Below, piece after piece: positions 1-12,049 of a stretch of DNA of 64,000 nucleotides. Position 1 is the stretch's first letter. The number at the start of each line of letters is the position of its first letter. Source of the stretch: Ceratothoa steindachneri (Eukaryota; Arthropoda; Malacostraca; Isopoda; Cymothoidae); assembly GCA_963969495.1 (NCBI GenBank), contig OZ018323.1:83764832-83828831 (forward strand). Reading direction: 5' to 3'. Both the position numbers and the translations under genes were made by a program. The notes under the pieces were generated by a model. That model searched no databases, was not told the origin of the DNA, and saw nothing but the letters and a program-made list of their open reading frames with translations.

Positions 1-1786
1 AGACAACACAAGGCGCGATCGTTTTGGGTCCTTATCCGGAGACTATAAGGGGCTCATCGTCAGCGTATGCCAGAGTATGGGTGTGCCTAGAGTATTTTCA
101 ATGAAGTGGGGTGTCGTTAGTGTAGATGATAAATAGTCTTAGGGCCAGCAGGCTACATTGTAGGACGCCGGCGAGAGGTGTAAATGGGTGTGATGTTGTG
201 TTGCTGTATTTTATGTAGCATCTTCTTTCAGCAAGGTAGTGGGTGAAAAGCCTTCTAGTGCAGAGAGGAAGCTCCGTATTGTTGACTAGTTTTCAACGGA
301 ATCCCTTGTGCCACACTTTGTCGGGTGACTTCTCCAAATCGTTGCTGATGGAGAGTATCTTCTCTTTAGCATGGCATGGTTTCTGTATTATATCGTAATC
401 GATGGTTACAACCGCTTAAGTCGACCGGCCTCGCCTAAGGCCGTATTGGCATGAGAAAAAAACAATCACTCCTCTCGAGGAATTTACGAAGACGGCTTTT
501 GAACATTCATTTGAATATTTTGCCTAAGAAATCTAAAAGAGCAAAAGCCCTGTAGCTATTCGCTTGTTTAGTGTTCTTGTGTTGTTTTAGTAATATTATT
601 GTGTGTGAAGTTTTGAAGATGTGTGGAAATCGGTCAGAGGAGTGTAAAGTGTTGTAGAGTGCTGTGGGTGTTGATAAGATATTTTCAGGTAGGTGTTTGA
701 ATAATGTGGCTGGAAGGCCAGAGGATTCAGGGGCGCGTTTTGGGTTTTGGCTTTTTTTAGGTCACTTCCATTCGATAATACGACCTATAGCAAGCCTAAT
801 CGTATTAGGGAGAGGTTCTGCGACATGGCGCGAAACTTTGAGTTCACTTCCGGCGCCCCTCAATATAGATAAAGCAAAATCCCCCTTCCGGCGTCTCTGT
901 AACTTTTACTTCCGGGGCTCCGTATAAATAGTAAAGCATTGGACTGGGTAAATTAGTATTCTTCTAAGAGGAGACGTCGCATAAGGTAAGGCCTGTAGGC
1001 TCTGATTGCTGGCCGAGTGTAGGTGGGAATTAAGTTGTAACAATTGTTAAATATTAACTAAAACATTTATTGCTCTCTGAATATTTTCGTACTTAAACAA
1101 GACCCGGCCATAATTTTTGTAATACGTCCCAGTGCCTTGATCACTTGCATTATACTTACAAGTATCTATTTTGTTTCTCTTTAAAGCTTCTTTCTTTTGG
1201 CCTTCCATACCCCAAGAGCCCGAAGACAAAAACAGAGAAAAAGGAAACAAACGAGAAAAGATATCTTGACCCCGGCTTTCTGCCCAGCAAATACTCTCTC
1301 CATCCCTACTTTCTAAGCTGACTGTGGTTACTGGAATACAGGTTGTATTTTCCCGTCAAAAGTTCGAACAGGCCGAGTACGAATCGGCCTTAAGTGCAAG
1401 CCCAACCCGTGCTGTTGGAAAGTGCTCCTCTCGAGCAGCCCAATCTTTGGGTGGCAGATCGACTCGGAATTGTTGTCGGTCGTGTACGGCCGAGTGCGTA
1501 TACATTGAATTATCTTACATGTCCAGTATTTTATTTTGGATTTATCTTTTATTTGTGTTTGTAAAGTTTATTTTGTTTCACCCAATTTGATATACAGAAC
1601 CTTCTAGATATTAAATTAATTCTGACAAGTATAATTAGTTACTCTTATAGATTTATTGGGCCCTAAAGTTCAATTACATTATTCGAAGCAAGGCTCAACT
1701 CCAGAGTTGCCTTGCGTGCTATCCGCCAACCGTTCCGAGATACGGAAAGCAACTGGAGGTCAGGAGATCTCAACTGACCTAACCAC

Positions 1787-1790
<4 letters not shown>
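1..1790. other. unassigned non-coding stretch
   Basis: No open frame here resembles a known protein and the ORFs are short. Base composition is mixed, with a GC-richer patch around 1330-1510. The only structured signal I see is the TATA-type site listed separately at 847-930. It could be the outer part of the retroelement whose gag follows at 2398, but I could not identify a terminal repeat. Confidence 0.5.
847..930 (+). promoter_or_regulatory. possible TATA promoter with three CTTCCGG boxes
   Basis: A TATAAATA octamer lies at 923-930. Upstream are three exact CTTCCGG heptamers starting at 847, 885 and 909; two are preceded by A, giving ACTTCCGG, the core recognised by ETS-family factors. 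A TATA box with repeated upstream motifs is what an RNA polymerase II promoter of a retroelement LTR could look like. There is no transcript evidence, and the first plausible coding region (gag, 2398) is about 1.5 kb away. Confidence 0.25.

Positions 1791-1824
<34 letters not shown>
1791..1824. repeat. (TA)n microsatellite
   Basis: Seventeen uninterrupted TA units. I found no hammerhead-like core next to this tract. Confidence 0.97.
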
Positions 1825-1827
<3 letters not shown>

Positions 1828-2397
1828 TCATATTACACTGCTGTCAGGTGAGGGGTTGGTTCTAGCTATCAGAAAACTGTGGAGAAACAATTTACTTGCG
1901 TAAGCTACTTACAATCGAATTTGTTAGCTTTATTTCATGGACTTTTAAAATTTATTTTAAAGATTATTTTTATGGTATTTCTTTTTGTGACTGTGCTTCA
2001 CTAATTTTTCCCAGTGGGATTTGTGTTCTTTCAGGCCTCATATGCTCTGCCATATTTAAAAGATTCAGTATGAATTGCATTTTCTTCTTGTTTTGTTTTG
2101 TTTTAGCGTATTTTAAGGGGTAAGACACCGAAGTCATATCGTTTCAATCACAGCGGAGTTAAAATAAAGAGATTGTGCTAAAATCTCGACTTCAGTCAAA
2201 GAAACTATTCCGAGTGGGCGAACGGAATAAAATTCGAATAGTGCGAATATTAGTGTTTTTTTCGTTTGTGATTTTCTTTTCCTATAAGCAAACCTAAAGT
2301 GAATTACGCTTACTTTGGGTTCGACAACCCTGATTCGTTTTTTTTTGTGGTGTGTTTTTGAAATATTTGTAAGTAAATGTTTTGTGAACACGTCTCC
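1825..2397. other. AT-rich leader upstream of gag
   Basis: No recognisable coding potential. Position suggests the untranslated leader, and perhaps part of the LTR, of the gypsy element whose gag starts at 2398. I could not define LTR ends or a primer-binding site. Confidence 0.3.
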
Positions 2398-3250
2398 ATG
2401 TCGTCTTTTGAAGTCTTCAAAGTACAGGGTAGGTCTGTGGTCTTGAATGGAAAGGAGTTAATGGCGTACATCCAAGATGAAGAGAGAGCAGTAAGAGCGT
2501 AATGAAGGGAAAGAGAAGAGAAAGAACGTGAAGAAAGAAGAGAAGAGAAAGAACGTGAAGAAAAGGGAAAAAAGAAGAGAAAGAATGTGAAGAAATAAGG
2601 GAAATAAAAGAGAAAGAATGTGAAAAAAGAGAGAAAATTCGTTTGCATAAGCTGGAAATGATCAGGGGCAGAAGCGAAACAACTTCAATTACGTCTAAGA
2701 CCGGAGTTCAAAAAACTGCGTCCATTATGTTGCCTGTTTTCAAGGAAAGAGAAAATTTCAGATCATACCTCCCTCACTTTGAGAATATTTTTGAGGTGAA
2801 TCATTGGGATATTGAAACCGACGGCATAGCCAAGTTGTTGCCTTTACTTAATACCCAGCTCAGGGATATTTTCATCTCGCTCCCATCAAAGGCAACCATC
2901 GATTATTCAACGTTTAAAGCTGAATTGCTTGCTGCCTATAACATGACTTCAGACTTTTATCGTGCAATGTTCCGGCACTGTCGCATCCAACCTAACCAAA
3001 CATTCCGACAGTTTGCATATTCTTTGCAGCATATTTTTAATTTCTGGCTAGACGCGTCCAAAGTTACTTAGGAATACGATGCTTTGGTTGACTTTGTTCT
3101 CAAAGACTAACTCTTGGCATCACTTCCCTCGGAGATCAAATCCTTTGTGAAAGACTGGAAGTGCCGGACATTTAAAGAGTGCATCGAAGAAGCAGATGCA
3201 TATGCGGATAGTCGTAACTGCTATCCAAAGAAGGGCAGAAGACTAAACCG
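2398..3250 (+). pseudogene. gag: Ty3/gypsy gag remnant (broken)
   Basis: Gag packages the retrotransposon RNA into particles. The reading starts at ATG 2398 (MSSFEVFKVQG...), stops near 2500, and continues through a Lys/Glu/Arg-rich segment (about 2500-2640) predicted to be coiled coil. The longest open part (2643-3071) has the helical gag core, with LLPLLNTQLRDIF and MFRHCRIQPNQTFRQFAYSL; the latter resembles the retrotransposon gag consensus. A stop at 3069-3071 and another near 3107 interrupt it, after which related sequence (SLPSEIKSFV, ECIEEADAYAD) runs to about 3240. The N-terminal block and the EADA-type segment closely resemble the gag of the element at 51.7-55.4 kb, so both belong to one family. 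No protease or pol follows: the element is cut off before the (TA)n tract at 3355. Confidence 0.8.
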
Positions 3251-3351
3251 CACTGTCTCAAAGTAAAGGCCCATAAGGCCAAGTTCGTCCACCACAACAG
3301 GGATAAAATGTCAGAATAACTAACCCGTTTAAGTCTAAACCCTTTTCCATG

Positions 3352-3354
<3 letters not shown>

Positions 3355-3420
<66 letters not shown>
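3355..3420. repeat. (TA)n microsatellite beside hammerhead
   Basis: A pure TA tract. It separates the truncated gag on the left from the hammerhead and PLE sequences on the right, and lies about 80 bases downstream of the ribozyme in the ribozyme's own orientation. Confidence 0.97.
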
Positions 3421-3423
<3 letters not shown>

Positions 3424-3497
3424 TGATGGAGTCGTTCCTTGGGAACCTTATTCGTAGTAAGAATATGAAGACATATGCGATGGTTACGAACATTTAA

Positions 3498-3543
3498 TTT
3501 TCCGGACGTTTCGGTCATTAACGATGACCATCATCAGCAAATT
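3498..3543 (-). ncRNA. hammerhead ribozyme, PLE type
   Basis: Read on the minus strand. The conserved core CTGATGA is at 3531-3537, followed by one extra T. Stem II pairs GGTCAT (3524-3529) with ATGACC (3513-3518) perfectly around loop CGTTA. The second core strand is GAA with A15.1 (3509-3512), then ACGT as a self-complementary stem III (3506-3509), and C17 at 3505 as the predicted cleavage site. Stem I starts with G-C and two G-U pairs. Hammerheads with two-base-pair stem III are known from Penelope-like elements, where dimers are thought to be the active form. PLE coding sequence in the same orientation ends at 4068, which fits. The core is intact, so this copy could self-cleave. Confidence 0.85.
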
Positions 3544-4067
3544 CTTAATAAGACTGCCAAAAAAAGAAAAAAGATTAAATAATCCCATGAGCAGCAAATT
3601 TGAATAATAAACATGAATCAAGCATCAAGCGAAATACAAGAAATTCACTATAAACCACAGCAAGAAAGAATTATACGGGCAGGGAGAACAATCCAAAATA
3701 AGTTAGATCAGGGGGTATGTAATCAAAGCGGATATTAATAGATGGAGCGAAGCAAGTAATTCAATAAAGTTAAAAGTTAAGTTATTGAACGTTAAATGAA
3801 TACGAGTAGACTAAAGCATGAAAGTTTAAATATTAAATAATCAATAATGGAGGGGCCAAATAGGACGACTAAAACATTAAATTAATGAAAAGTCGTTTGT
3901 AAACTAAATCATTTGGATATAAATGGGACGAACAAAAATATAAATAAAAATTTCTACGCACGAGTACTAACCTTATTTCAGTGTAGCTGGGAGTATCAAT
4001 TGATATTACGGACAGAATTAGGCAGAAAGAAAACTATTAAGGGGGATGTGGTTGGTTGTACGTTTCT

Positions 4068-4640
4068 CTATATAGTGAATAATTTGAGGGATGATGAATA
4101 ATCATTGAGTTCCGGATTTATTTGTTTAATGTAAAGTGATTCAAGAATTTTTAAATCCAGAGAAGAGGAGGCAGAAGAGAGTATACTAAAGGAATCAGGG
4201 TCAAGCGGGTGGTTATGTTTTAGTGAATGTTCTCGTATAGAGAAGTGTTCGGGTTTGGAGATGGGAATGTTTGTTCTGTATGATACTCTGATATGCTTAG
4301 CGATCCTACATCTTAATTATAGACTTGTTTGGCCTGCATAGCGACTTTGGCAGGTCGCACAATTGAATTCATGAATGATGGAGGAACGCAGGCATAATGG
4401 GAGCGATTCTTTGTGTCGAAGGAAAATATAAACACCAAGAGAATTAGAATTAATTAGGAGAATCTTGCATTGGGGAAAGTATCTATTAAGAGTCGAGAGT
4501 AAAGCTTTGTTGAAGTTAGTGTTATCAAGTGGAAGATAAGGCAGTTTTAAGAATATTTTTTGTTTAGGGACAGTTATTAGAGGGGTTTTGCGAGAGAAAT
4601 TTTAGATAAGAAATTGGAAGTAAGTCTGTCAAAAAAATAG
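4068..4640 (-). pseudogene. Penelope-like element C-terminal part with GIY-YIG endonuclease
   Basis: The PLE C-terminal domain nicks target DNA for target-primed reverse transcription. Reading from about 4587 down to the stop at 4068-4070 gives one frame with a single internal TAA. Key parts are a CxxC pair (FNCATC, near 4350-4365), RYAGQTSL in the YIG position, then R...AKH and a long tail ending with NPELNDYSSSLKLFTI. This is the normal layout of a PLE GIY-YIG domain. The stop falls just after RYAGQTSL. The first 60 bases of this piece (4572-4630) repeat, inverted, the end of the RT piece at 5229-5293, so this is not simply one collinear element. Downstream in the same orientation lie the hammerhead (3498-3543) and (TA)n. 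Confidence 0.85.
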
Positions 4641-4654
4641 CATTTTAGGTCTAA

Positions 4655-5293
4655 CCAAGTCTCTTTTTTCTACTTTATCAAAATTATCCATTGAAAATAC
4701 AGTGTTCTTTTTTAATGAGATTTTGTACATTCAACACGATGAATGGACATCGGCTCTCCATTGGGTCCCAGCTTCGCTAATGCTTTATTATCCTACCACG
4801 AAAAAAAACTGGTTAAGGGACTGTCCCGTTGAATATAAACCATTAGTGTTTAAAAGATTTATCGACGACTGCCTCTTTACTTTTAAACACAAAGACCATG
4901 CACCATTATTTTTTTTAAATTATTTAAATCAAGAACACCCTAATATTAAATCTTCCATGGAGACCGAATTATACAATAAAATCTCTTTTCTGGATGTCAC
5001 CGTTTCCAAAAATTGGTTCGAAATTTAACACATCAGTTTAGAGGAAACCCACTACCACCAAACTTGGCACCCACTTCTTTAATTGTACTCCTACTAATTT
5101 TAAACATTCCCCTATCATAAACAGTATACGCAGAGCTTACAAAATCTGTTCAAATTGGTTTCACTTTCATTCCGAAATAGAATATCTTAGGAGCTTTTTT
5201 CATTATATTTTTTTCCTACACCACCTTTTCGACAGACTTACTCCCAATTTCTTATCTAAAAAGCTCTCTCGCAAAAACCCTCTAATAACTGAT
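4655..5293 (+). pseudogene. Penelope-like element reverse transcriptase fragment
   Basis: The part of PLE reverse transcriptase around the active site. RT motif GSPLGPSFAN is readable in one frame near 4750-4775. After a frame change, KRFIDDCLFTF carries the catalytic DD pair (near 4855-4880), and NKISFLDVTVSK follows (about 4975-5010). A further frame gives RKPTTT, then PLE-typical sequence to about 5293. At least two frameshifts make it non-functional. It points away from the C-terminal piece at 4068-4640 although the two share about 60 bases at their ends, as if one element had been inverted internally during insertion. Two separate insertions are the alternative. Confidence 0.8.
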
Positions 5294-6590
5294 ATGGTTT
5301 GCCGAGACGAAGGTTTTCTCAGAGAGTCGCGGCAATTTAAAGCGTCAAGATAATAATTTGAATATGCGCTAAATAAAAGACCAAATAGCCGAAGTTGTGC
5401 ACGACCTTGTAGTGTGCGTTCATAAACGGTCAATTCAAATGGAGAAAATAATGGCCATGTCCTATTTACGTTTTCTTTAAGTTTTCCTAGTAAAATAGTG
5501 TCCTCTCCATATTGAAGGAAAGCCAAAGCTTCTTGATATAAAAATTATTTAATTTGTATAAATGCTTTAGATACGTCCATAACAGGCAGATAGCCAAAGG
5601 ATTCTCCGTTCGACAGAATTAAGATAATTGCTGGTTATAAAGTATTGCTAGTGCCAAATGTCGGAGTTTTCTCTAAGTAGTAACGCCAAAATAAAAAAAA
5701 CAACAGTAATTTACCTTTATAACAAGAATAGCACGAAAAATCCTGCCAATTCAAATCATACACTTACATTCGTTATGTCCACTTCAATTATTTACCTGGT
5801 AGCAATAAATAAACAAAAGGGTGTATTCTTTACTAATTGCAGCATGAATTGTGTAAATATTATAAAATATGTTGGGACATAAGCTTTTATGGCGATGAAA
5901 GTACTGCAAAAATCAAAATCCTCCCCAAATGTTCTAGGGAAATCTACCCTCGCTAGTGTAGATGGAAGTTCGGGGGGTTGTAATTTTTTGACTTTCACAA
6001 TTTTTCAGGAGGCGCTTGAATACTAGGTAGCAACTGTATTTTTCATAACTTAGTCAACCCTTCAACGAGCAAAGGTTAAAAAACTCTAAACACCCTAAAG
6101 GCAAGAGAAAAAGAGTTGTAGAGTGGTCCATCATTCTCAAGTGGATACGACGCAACCACCTACTTGCATGTAATCCTGAAATGAGACGACCTCAATTGAA
6201 TGTATCCCACGTGAAGTTAAATTGCAATAGAACTTCCACTTCCTTGTTTTCCATGTACTAATAGCACAGGGGGTGTTATAAAATATCTAAAGTCTTCCCT
6301 GCACTTCAATCTGGTCCCTCAGGACAGGCTACGAAAAGTTGTGGCCCTACTTAATTGTGGGAACTTTTAAAAACATCACTGCATAAATTCTTACTACTGG
6401 CGTCTGAGACTGAACTTTGCTTTGATTAGTTTTTTCTCGGGCTTTTAACACTTAGATTTATTTTACTATCAACGTCGGTGCGTTGAGAAGATTTTCATAA
6501 TTTGAGGCCATTTGGCTTGAATAAGGCGAGTCGGAGACTTACTACCGTTACCAAAATAACTACCATTTTTTTGTTTCATCATTTTTCGTG
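5294..6590. other. AT-rich stretch without recognised genes
   Basis: Only short ORFs on both strands, none with a motif I recognise. I see no tandem repeats or strong hairpins. Confidence 0.5.
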
Positions 6591-6595
6591 TAATA

Positions 6596-7075
6596 ATGAT
6601 TGAAGTAGTGTTTATGTTCTCCTCGCTTTTTTATCACTTGAAAAGTAAAAAAAAACTGATGTGCAAGTTGGATATGAGACAGTATTATTTCACCAACAGA
6701 CTGGTAGATTACTGGAATGGTTTGCCATCTAAAACAGTAGACAGTCCAAACTTAAATGTTTTCAACCGCAGATTCGATGATTATATGGGGAGGGAGGGTT
6801 AAAATTTTTTTTTTGGGGGGAAGGAGTGGTATTCTGGACCCATTCCTGTGGATGCAGTTTTTATTATTGTATATTATGGGTGATTTGAATGTTGATCCGC
6901 CTTGATTGTGATGCTTTTTGTTTTTGACGCGATTCTGTGAACGGTTTAAATTGTATATTGTAGATGCATGATCTGACACAATCCTATGGAAGCAGTTTGG
7001 TGGCGGTTTTTGACTGATTAGGATGCCCTTTGAGGGGCCCTTTATGAAATTATGTTGTTGTTATGTTATGTTTAA
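6596..7075 (+). mobile_element. LINE 3' end (C-terminus of RT ORF, 3' UTR and tail)
   Basis: The end of a non-LTR retrotransposon. The frame reads LDMRQYYFTNRLVDYWNGLP and then a segment ending in FNRRFDDYM, the usual C-terminus of CR1/jockey-type reverse transcriptase ORFs, with a stop just after. The 3' UTR (about 6800-7040) matches the UTR of the copy at 58.9-59.2 kb in many stretches (CCTGTGGATGCAGTTT, ATTGTAGATGCATGATCTGAC). It ends with a short degenerate TATGT-type tail near 7045-7072. The copy is strongly 5'-truncated, which is normal for target-primed reverse transcription. Confidence 0.8.
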
Positions 7076-7234
7076 AGATGCTTATGTCACTTTCTGTTGG
7101 GGTTTAATGAACTGAACAAAAATAACATTATCGTCAAGAAAAAAAGAATACTGAATAAATTATAATTCTACAGATTAAGGACTCCATAGTTTTGGATGCA
7201 TATTTTATAGGCTATCTAATTTGTATGCTGATAT

Positions 7235-7910
7235 TTAATTCGCGTGAAAAGCACTATTTTTCGAGTTATTAGCTATTATTTTTCGGTGGTAGCGCTGTCG
7301 TTATGAAGTCATAAACTTTGGGGGGAAAAGACTGGTCGTTATAAATACCCATTTCCCACGATGATGATTAGCATTACATTTATTTAGGATGCTAATTTAA
7401 CTACGCTGTAGAAGGGTAGAGGTAAAAGGGTATTTAAACATGTTTAATGTTGGTAATACTACAGATGAATGACTAATATTTACGCGAGAACACAAGCAGA
7501 ATTGTTTAATAACCTTGACAAAGATTAGCCATTTTGAACTTAAACCAAAGGCTATGCCACGGCAAGTTCGCTAGAATATATTACTTGTTCGGTTCCTTTC
7601 CGGCAGGAAAAGCAACACAAACGTTACAGAACTTACTAAAAACAAACTTAACGAACCCGCAAAGAAACAATAACAAAAAAAACTAACACAAACAAACCTC
7701 GACCTAACCAAAGCATTACTTTTTTGGTTCAAAACAAAATGACAAGATGGCTGTCAATCTATCTTTCCTTATACAATCATAAATATAAATTTCCGCGCGA
7801 TAATTAGTGAAAGTGCCGCATTTTGCGATTTTTTCAAAATAAAAATATTTAAAACAACGCGGCAATTTAGTCGTTACAGGTTAGCTATAGTTTATTTTTA
7901 ATTTTGATAT
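7235..7910 (+). repeat. dispersed repeat, copy 1 (related to 12.05-12.74 kb)
   Basis: Two parts. Around 7235-7320 (AGCACTATTTTTCG, AGCTATTATTTTTCG) it resembles 10180-10280. Around 7340-7900 it resembles 12060-12730 in the same order: CACGATGATG, GAACACAAGC/GAACGTAAGC, GCCACGGCA, TTTCCGnnnGGAAAA, ACAGAACTTA, GACAAGATGGCT, AAATTTCCGC and AGTGAAAGTGC. The two copies flank the hAT-like coding remnant at 10.4-11.3 kb and may be parts of the same family, such as non-autonomous derivatives. Confidence 0.6.
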
Positions 7911-8912
7911 ATTTTCATTTCCTTTGAAGTGCTAATCAGTTAAGTAAAAATATTTTAGAATTTGTTAACTAACATGATCTAGTTGTACAAAAATAAAATG
8001 TTAGTTATTGGAGGCTGACAGTTAATTATATTTTATATTTATTTGAATATCCTTTCATCACCTTCATATGTCCTTAGATATAAGTACTTTAAATCAAAGT
8101 TCTTTTTAAATGACAACGTCTTGACCGGAAGGGATAAAGAACGAAACATGAGGAGGGAAAATGGAATGTAGATGAGAACTTTAGCTACATCAGCATAATA
8201 CCCGATGACATTATGTAACATAACTTAACATAAATTATAATAACATACCTTAAATTAAGAATTCATAAGAATCGTGTGGGGTGTATTTTGAAGCACTCAC
8301 ACATAATATAAGTCCGAGAAAATTATCCACGATGTTTAATCGCACGAACTGAATTGGCTCTCTCGGGCTGCTATGAGGCTACTCAGCACGTAAGTTCAAA
8401 TGCATACTTTTCATTGGTTGTTTTTTCTTTTGGTGACGGAAGGTCGGAAAGTATCTGACCCTACATCTTTAGTGGAGTTGTTGGTTGTGATACCGATTTA
8501 TCACTGACACGAGTGATGTATTTTTAAAAAAATGATGAATGACGTCTATTTATGAAAATGACTGATAAATACGTAATCAGAGCACATAAAAAGATCCCCT
8601 GAAGCGAGGAACAAAGTAAATAATTACAAGGAATACCAATGGATCACTTCACTAGGAATTTCACTGGTATACAAGTGAATGCCATGTCCCGCAATAGATA
8701 TCGGACTGGAATTACTCTAGTTTCCTTCCGCAGACAAGAGCTAAGTGTTGGGTATCGAGTCTGCGATCGAGTGAGTTTGAAACCCATTAGGAGTGACTCT
8801 TTCTTGATGCAAGGGTCTCCTTGTTATGTCTCTTTGTTTATTTAGAACTTTCCTTTATATTTTTCGTCACCCGATTAACATGCATGCGTGAAAGGACTTC
8901 AGCGAGAGAGAA
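7911..8912. other. AT-rich stretch without recognised genes
   Basis: No coding signal or repeat structure that I can support. Confidence 0.45.
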
Positions 8913-9015
8913 GTGGCTCGAGACCTTTTTCTCGTCACATGTTTTAATCTGAGGATATAGATAACTAGCTCAAGACCTCTTTCGAGACACACGCTTTAAT
9001 CTGAGAGTATTAACC
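8913..9015. repeat. two-copy tandem duplication
   Basis: A unit of about 55-60 bases occurs twice: GGCTCGAGACC...CTCGTCACATGTTTTAATCTGAG, then AGCTCAAGACC...TCGAGACACACGCTTTAATCTGAG. The copies have diverged. Confidence 0.6.
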
Positions 9016-10369
9016 AGTTAATCCCAAGGCAACGGGAAGATAAGTTTGCGAAACCGTGGTGTAAATGCGGAATGAACTATTTTACGATTTTCCTTGGTAT
9101 TATATATTGGTGCTGCTCGGCTGCGATTTTGAACAGCCAATTTCTTAGTTTGACATCTTTCTCTGGTGGGGGCCAACCCATTGATCACCCTGGGATGTGG
9201 CACTTTCAAACCGAATAGGTATTTTCATCTTTCAACTAACTATCCTCATTTGTGGCTTAACTTTGCAAAACATGGGAATCGAGATTTTTCAGAGAGTAAA
9301 GAGAATTGCCATCGTTAGAAATATTAAAGGGGTGGGGCTAAGGATACTAATATGCACTTCCCCTAGCGCTACAAGTAGTCGTCACTTTGCTATTTGACAT
9401 AGAGAAATTCTCCCTAGTTTTATCTCATAAGATTACATAAAATAACATAATAGAAGATTAACCTAATAACGAAACATCTTTTAGCCCCCTAAAATTCAAA
9501 ATAGCTTGTCAGAAGTCCTCCACTAAACCTACCGTACATCTATCCACTGCAGTTACAACCAGAACCCTACTCCCTGTAACCCATTTAATTTTAAATAGCT
9601 TCAATACATGACACGTACACAAAAGGTCAAACGTCCATAAAATCACATCATACAGGGTGCTATAATAGTTCACAAATATGTACATTATAAATAGTTCCTT
9701 CGCTCTCCCCAATATTCATAAACCGACTCTCAAGGTAAACGATTCCAACACTAAAACTCCATGGACTGAATAATATTTGGTATCTCAAGACCAAAATTCT
9801 TTTTGTTAATTAGAAAACTTCAGAGACTAGTTCTTTCCTTTATCTGAATAATAAAAACCCTCCATTTTCTTCTTTTTTCCAGTGAACATTCGATTTAGTT
9901 GAATCATGTGCTCTCAGACATCTTGCCAAGGAATACATATTGCGTGACTACAGCCTATCTATGAAATCTAGGTGGATATTTTTGGATGTATTCTTAGAGT
10001 ATATTTTGTCTTCAAATTTCATTAAAATTAGTGAAATTAAAAGTCTTTAACGTGGATGTAATGTACATGAAGGTGCGCGGGTAATTCTACAAATAAGTGA
10101 CTCCACCTGTTTTGCAGAAAATTTAATTGTTAATCTATTCTATAGCTCTATCTAAATTGTCTGTTGCTATTTATTAATCACGAAAGCACTATTTTTCGCT
10201 TTATTAGAACTTGAAAGTAGTATTTTCTGAGTCATCAAGCTATTATTGGTCGCTGCTAGCCCTGGCGGTATGACTTTATTTCTTTTACTTCTTAAAACTA
10301 TGCTTCTTCTAATTGCGGCTAGGTTGGTAGATTATTTAGCAGCATCGATGTAAAACAATCAAACTATAG
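9016..10369. other. stretch without recognised genes
   Basis: Short ORFs only. The segment at 10180-10280 repeats part of the 7.2-kb repeat. Nothing else is recognised. Confidence 0.45.
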
Positions 10370-11340
10370 TATAAATTTATCTTCAAGTTTATTGACAATG
10401 TCGCTTCTTTTAAGTACAGCTTTGACACTGAGGGGAATATTTTTTTCATTTAATTTTGTTTGGACACACTCAACAAAATCCTTTAAGCATGAAAGTGGTT
10501 CATTGATGCTATTTGTTCTCTTTTCAATCTCCATTATACTGTCGCTAAGAAGGTATTAAAGAATATGTACAATATTTAAATAAACTTGACTTAATGGGTC
10601 ATTAAAGGATTCAAAGAACATTTGGCGGGCTTTTATTCAGAATTAAAATATGATTTCAGTACTTCGAATGAACTAGGAATTCTCTCAATTGCATTTGTTA
10701 GAGAGAGCCAGTGGGTTTTTGAATGTGATAAAATTAATGAAAACTGAGCTCCAACAAATTGACAAAACTCTTTTAATCGTCCAGTTCTAACAGTACAAAT
10801 ACCAAAGTAAGAGAACAACTTTACGGCAATGTCTTTAATATCAACAGAAATAGTGTCAACTGCTGTTTGTGCAGTATTGTAAGGAACATGAGCTGGACAC
10901 CCAACTGCTTGTATGAAATTATAATCCATACTCTCTTTTAACAATGATAAAACATTATTTTGAAATTAAATTTACACATACATATATCTTACAAAATTTT
11001 TATTCATATGATCTTCATCAAATGAAACAATTTTTTACTCGTCCATTCCGAAATCAATAATAGATTTTACGCCAAAGTTTGCGATTGTATTTGACGTCCC
11101 ATTGGGAAGAGATTTTACTTTTAAAAGCTATACATGCGAAGCCTTTTCGCGAGTAGAATAGTCAACAATTAAAGTGAATATTTTGTCTACATTGTGGTTA
11201 CATGCATCAGTAGATATTCCGTAAAAGGGACTTTTCTTTAGATCATTGATAATCTCAGCAATTCAATGTGAAACGAATATATTATAATAAGTGCTGTAGC
11301 TTTTCGTCTGGCACTTAAATCTCGTTTTTTTTGGGGGGAG
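10370..11340 (-). pseudogene. hAT-like transposase remnant
   Basis: Transposase of a cut-and-paste DNA element with an RNase H-like fold. Reading on the minus strand from about 11270, GISTDACNHNVDKIFTLIV carries the first catalytic-type Asp. After stops and frame changes comes an open piece at 10633-10944 with GCPAHVPYNTAQTAVDT, ending in SHSKTHWLSLTNAIERI and LKSYF; the C-x-x-H and the R/HW motif are typical of this transposase group. Reading continues to about 10375 (SDSIMEIEKRT, ECVQTKLNEKNIPLSVKAVLKR). The C-terminal dimerisation region is not seen. Inactive: several stops. Assignment to hAT is by recalled family patterns; the exact subgroup (ZMYM/KIAA1586-like) is a guess. Confidence 0.6.
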
Positions 11341-11565
11341 GGGCAATTTTTGAATTAGAAAATATTTCAGGCAATAATTTGTTTAAGCCTTCATTTGAGC
11401 TAAAGGACTGACGATGATACAATTACAGCTGCAATTACATTGTGTTCTTTTGAATTCTTCTTAATTAAATAAGAATGTTAAATTTCAATAGAAAACGAAT
11501 AATTACATACAGCTCGATTGTTCAGAAAATTCATCACGAAATTTACATTTACGGTTTGTCATTTT

Positions 11566-11567
<2 letters not shown>

Positions 11568-11637
<70 letters not shown>

Positions 11638-11649
11638 TATATATATATA
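11568..11649. repeat. (TA)n microsatellite
   Basis: About 80 bases of TA with one AAA interruption near 11632. No hammerhead core is found beside it. Confidence 0.97.
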
Positions 11650-12049
11650 ATATTAGTTAAATGCCCTTCACTTTAAAAGATATTTTAATAGCATTAACAA
11701 AACATTAATTGAAACGAATAGAGAACAAAGGAAAGCTTTTACTGCACTTATTACGTGGACGGGACAACGACGAGTTCTATCATGTCAAATGTCACTAATT
11801 ACTAACTGGCAATTGAGGGCGTTGCGGCGTTGCCACAATGGGTGGCCAGTGTCGCCAATCTACATTTGTGGCAACGACGCCAGTGTCTAGTTAACTAAAC
11901 TGGGCCATGGCTACAATTTACGAGGAATAATTCTGACATTTTTTTATTGATTGAACATTTTTCATAATTCAAGACATTTAAGCGTCGTAATCCGGTCGAT
12001 TTAGGATGCAGGGCAAAATCAGGACAAGTCCTTAATATTCAATAGATTT

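Noticed and set aside
9018..9209. 63-residue minus-strand frame
   Set aside because: No motif, and composition matches surrounding non-coding DNA.
11400..11450. Hammerhead next to (TA)n at 11568
   Set aside because: CTGACGATG occurs near 11408 but lacks the GAAA strand and stem pairing.
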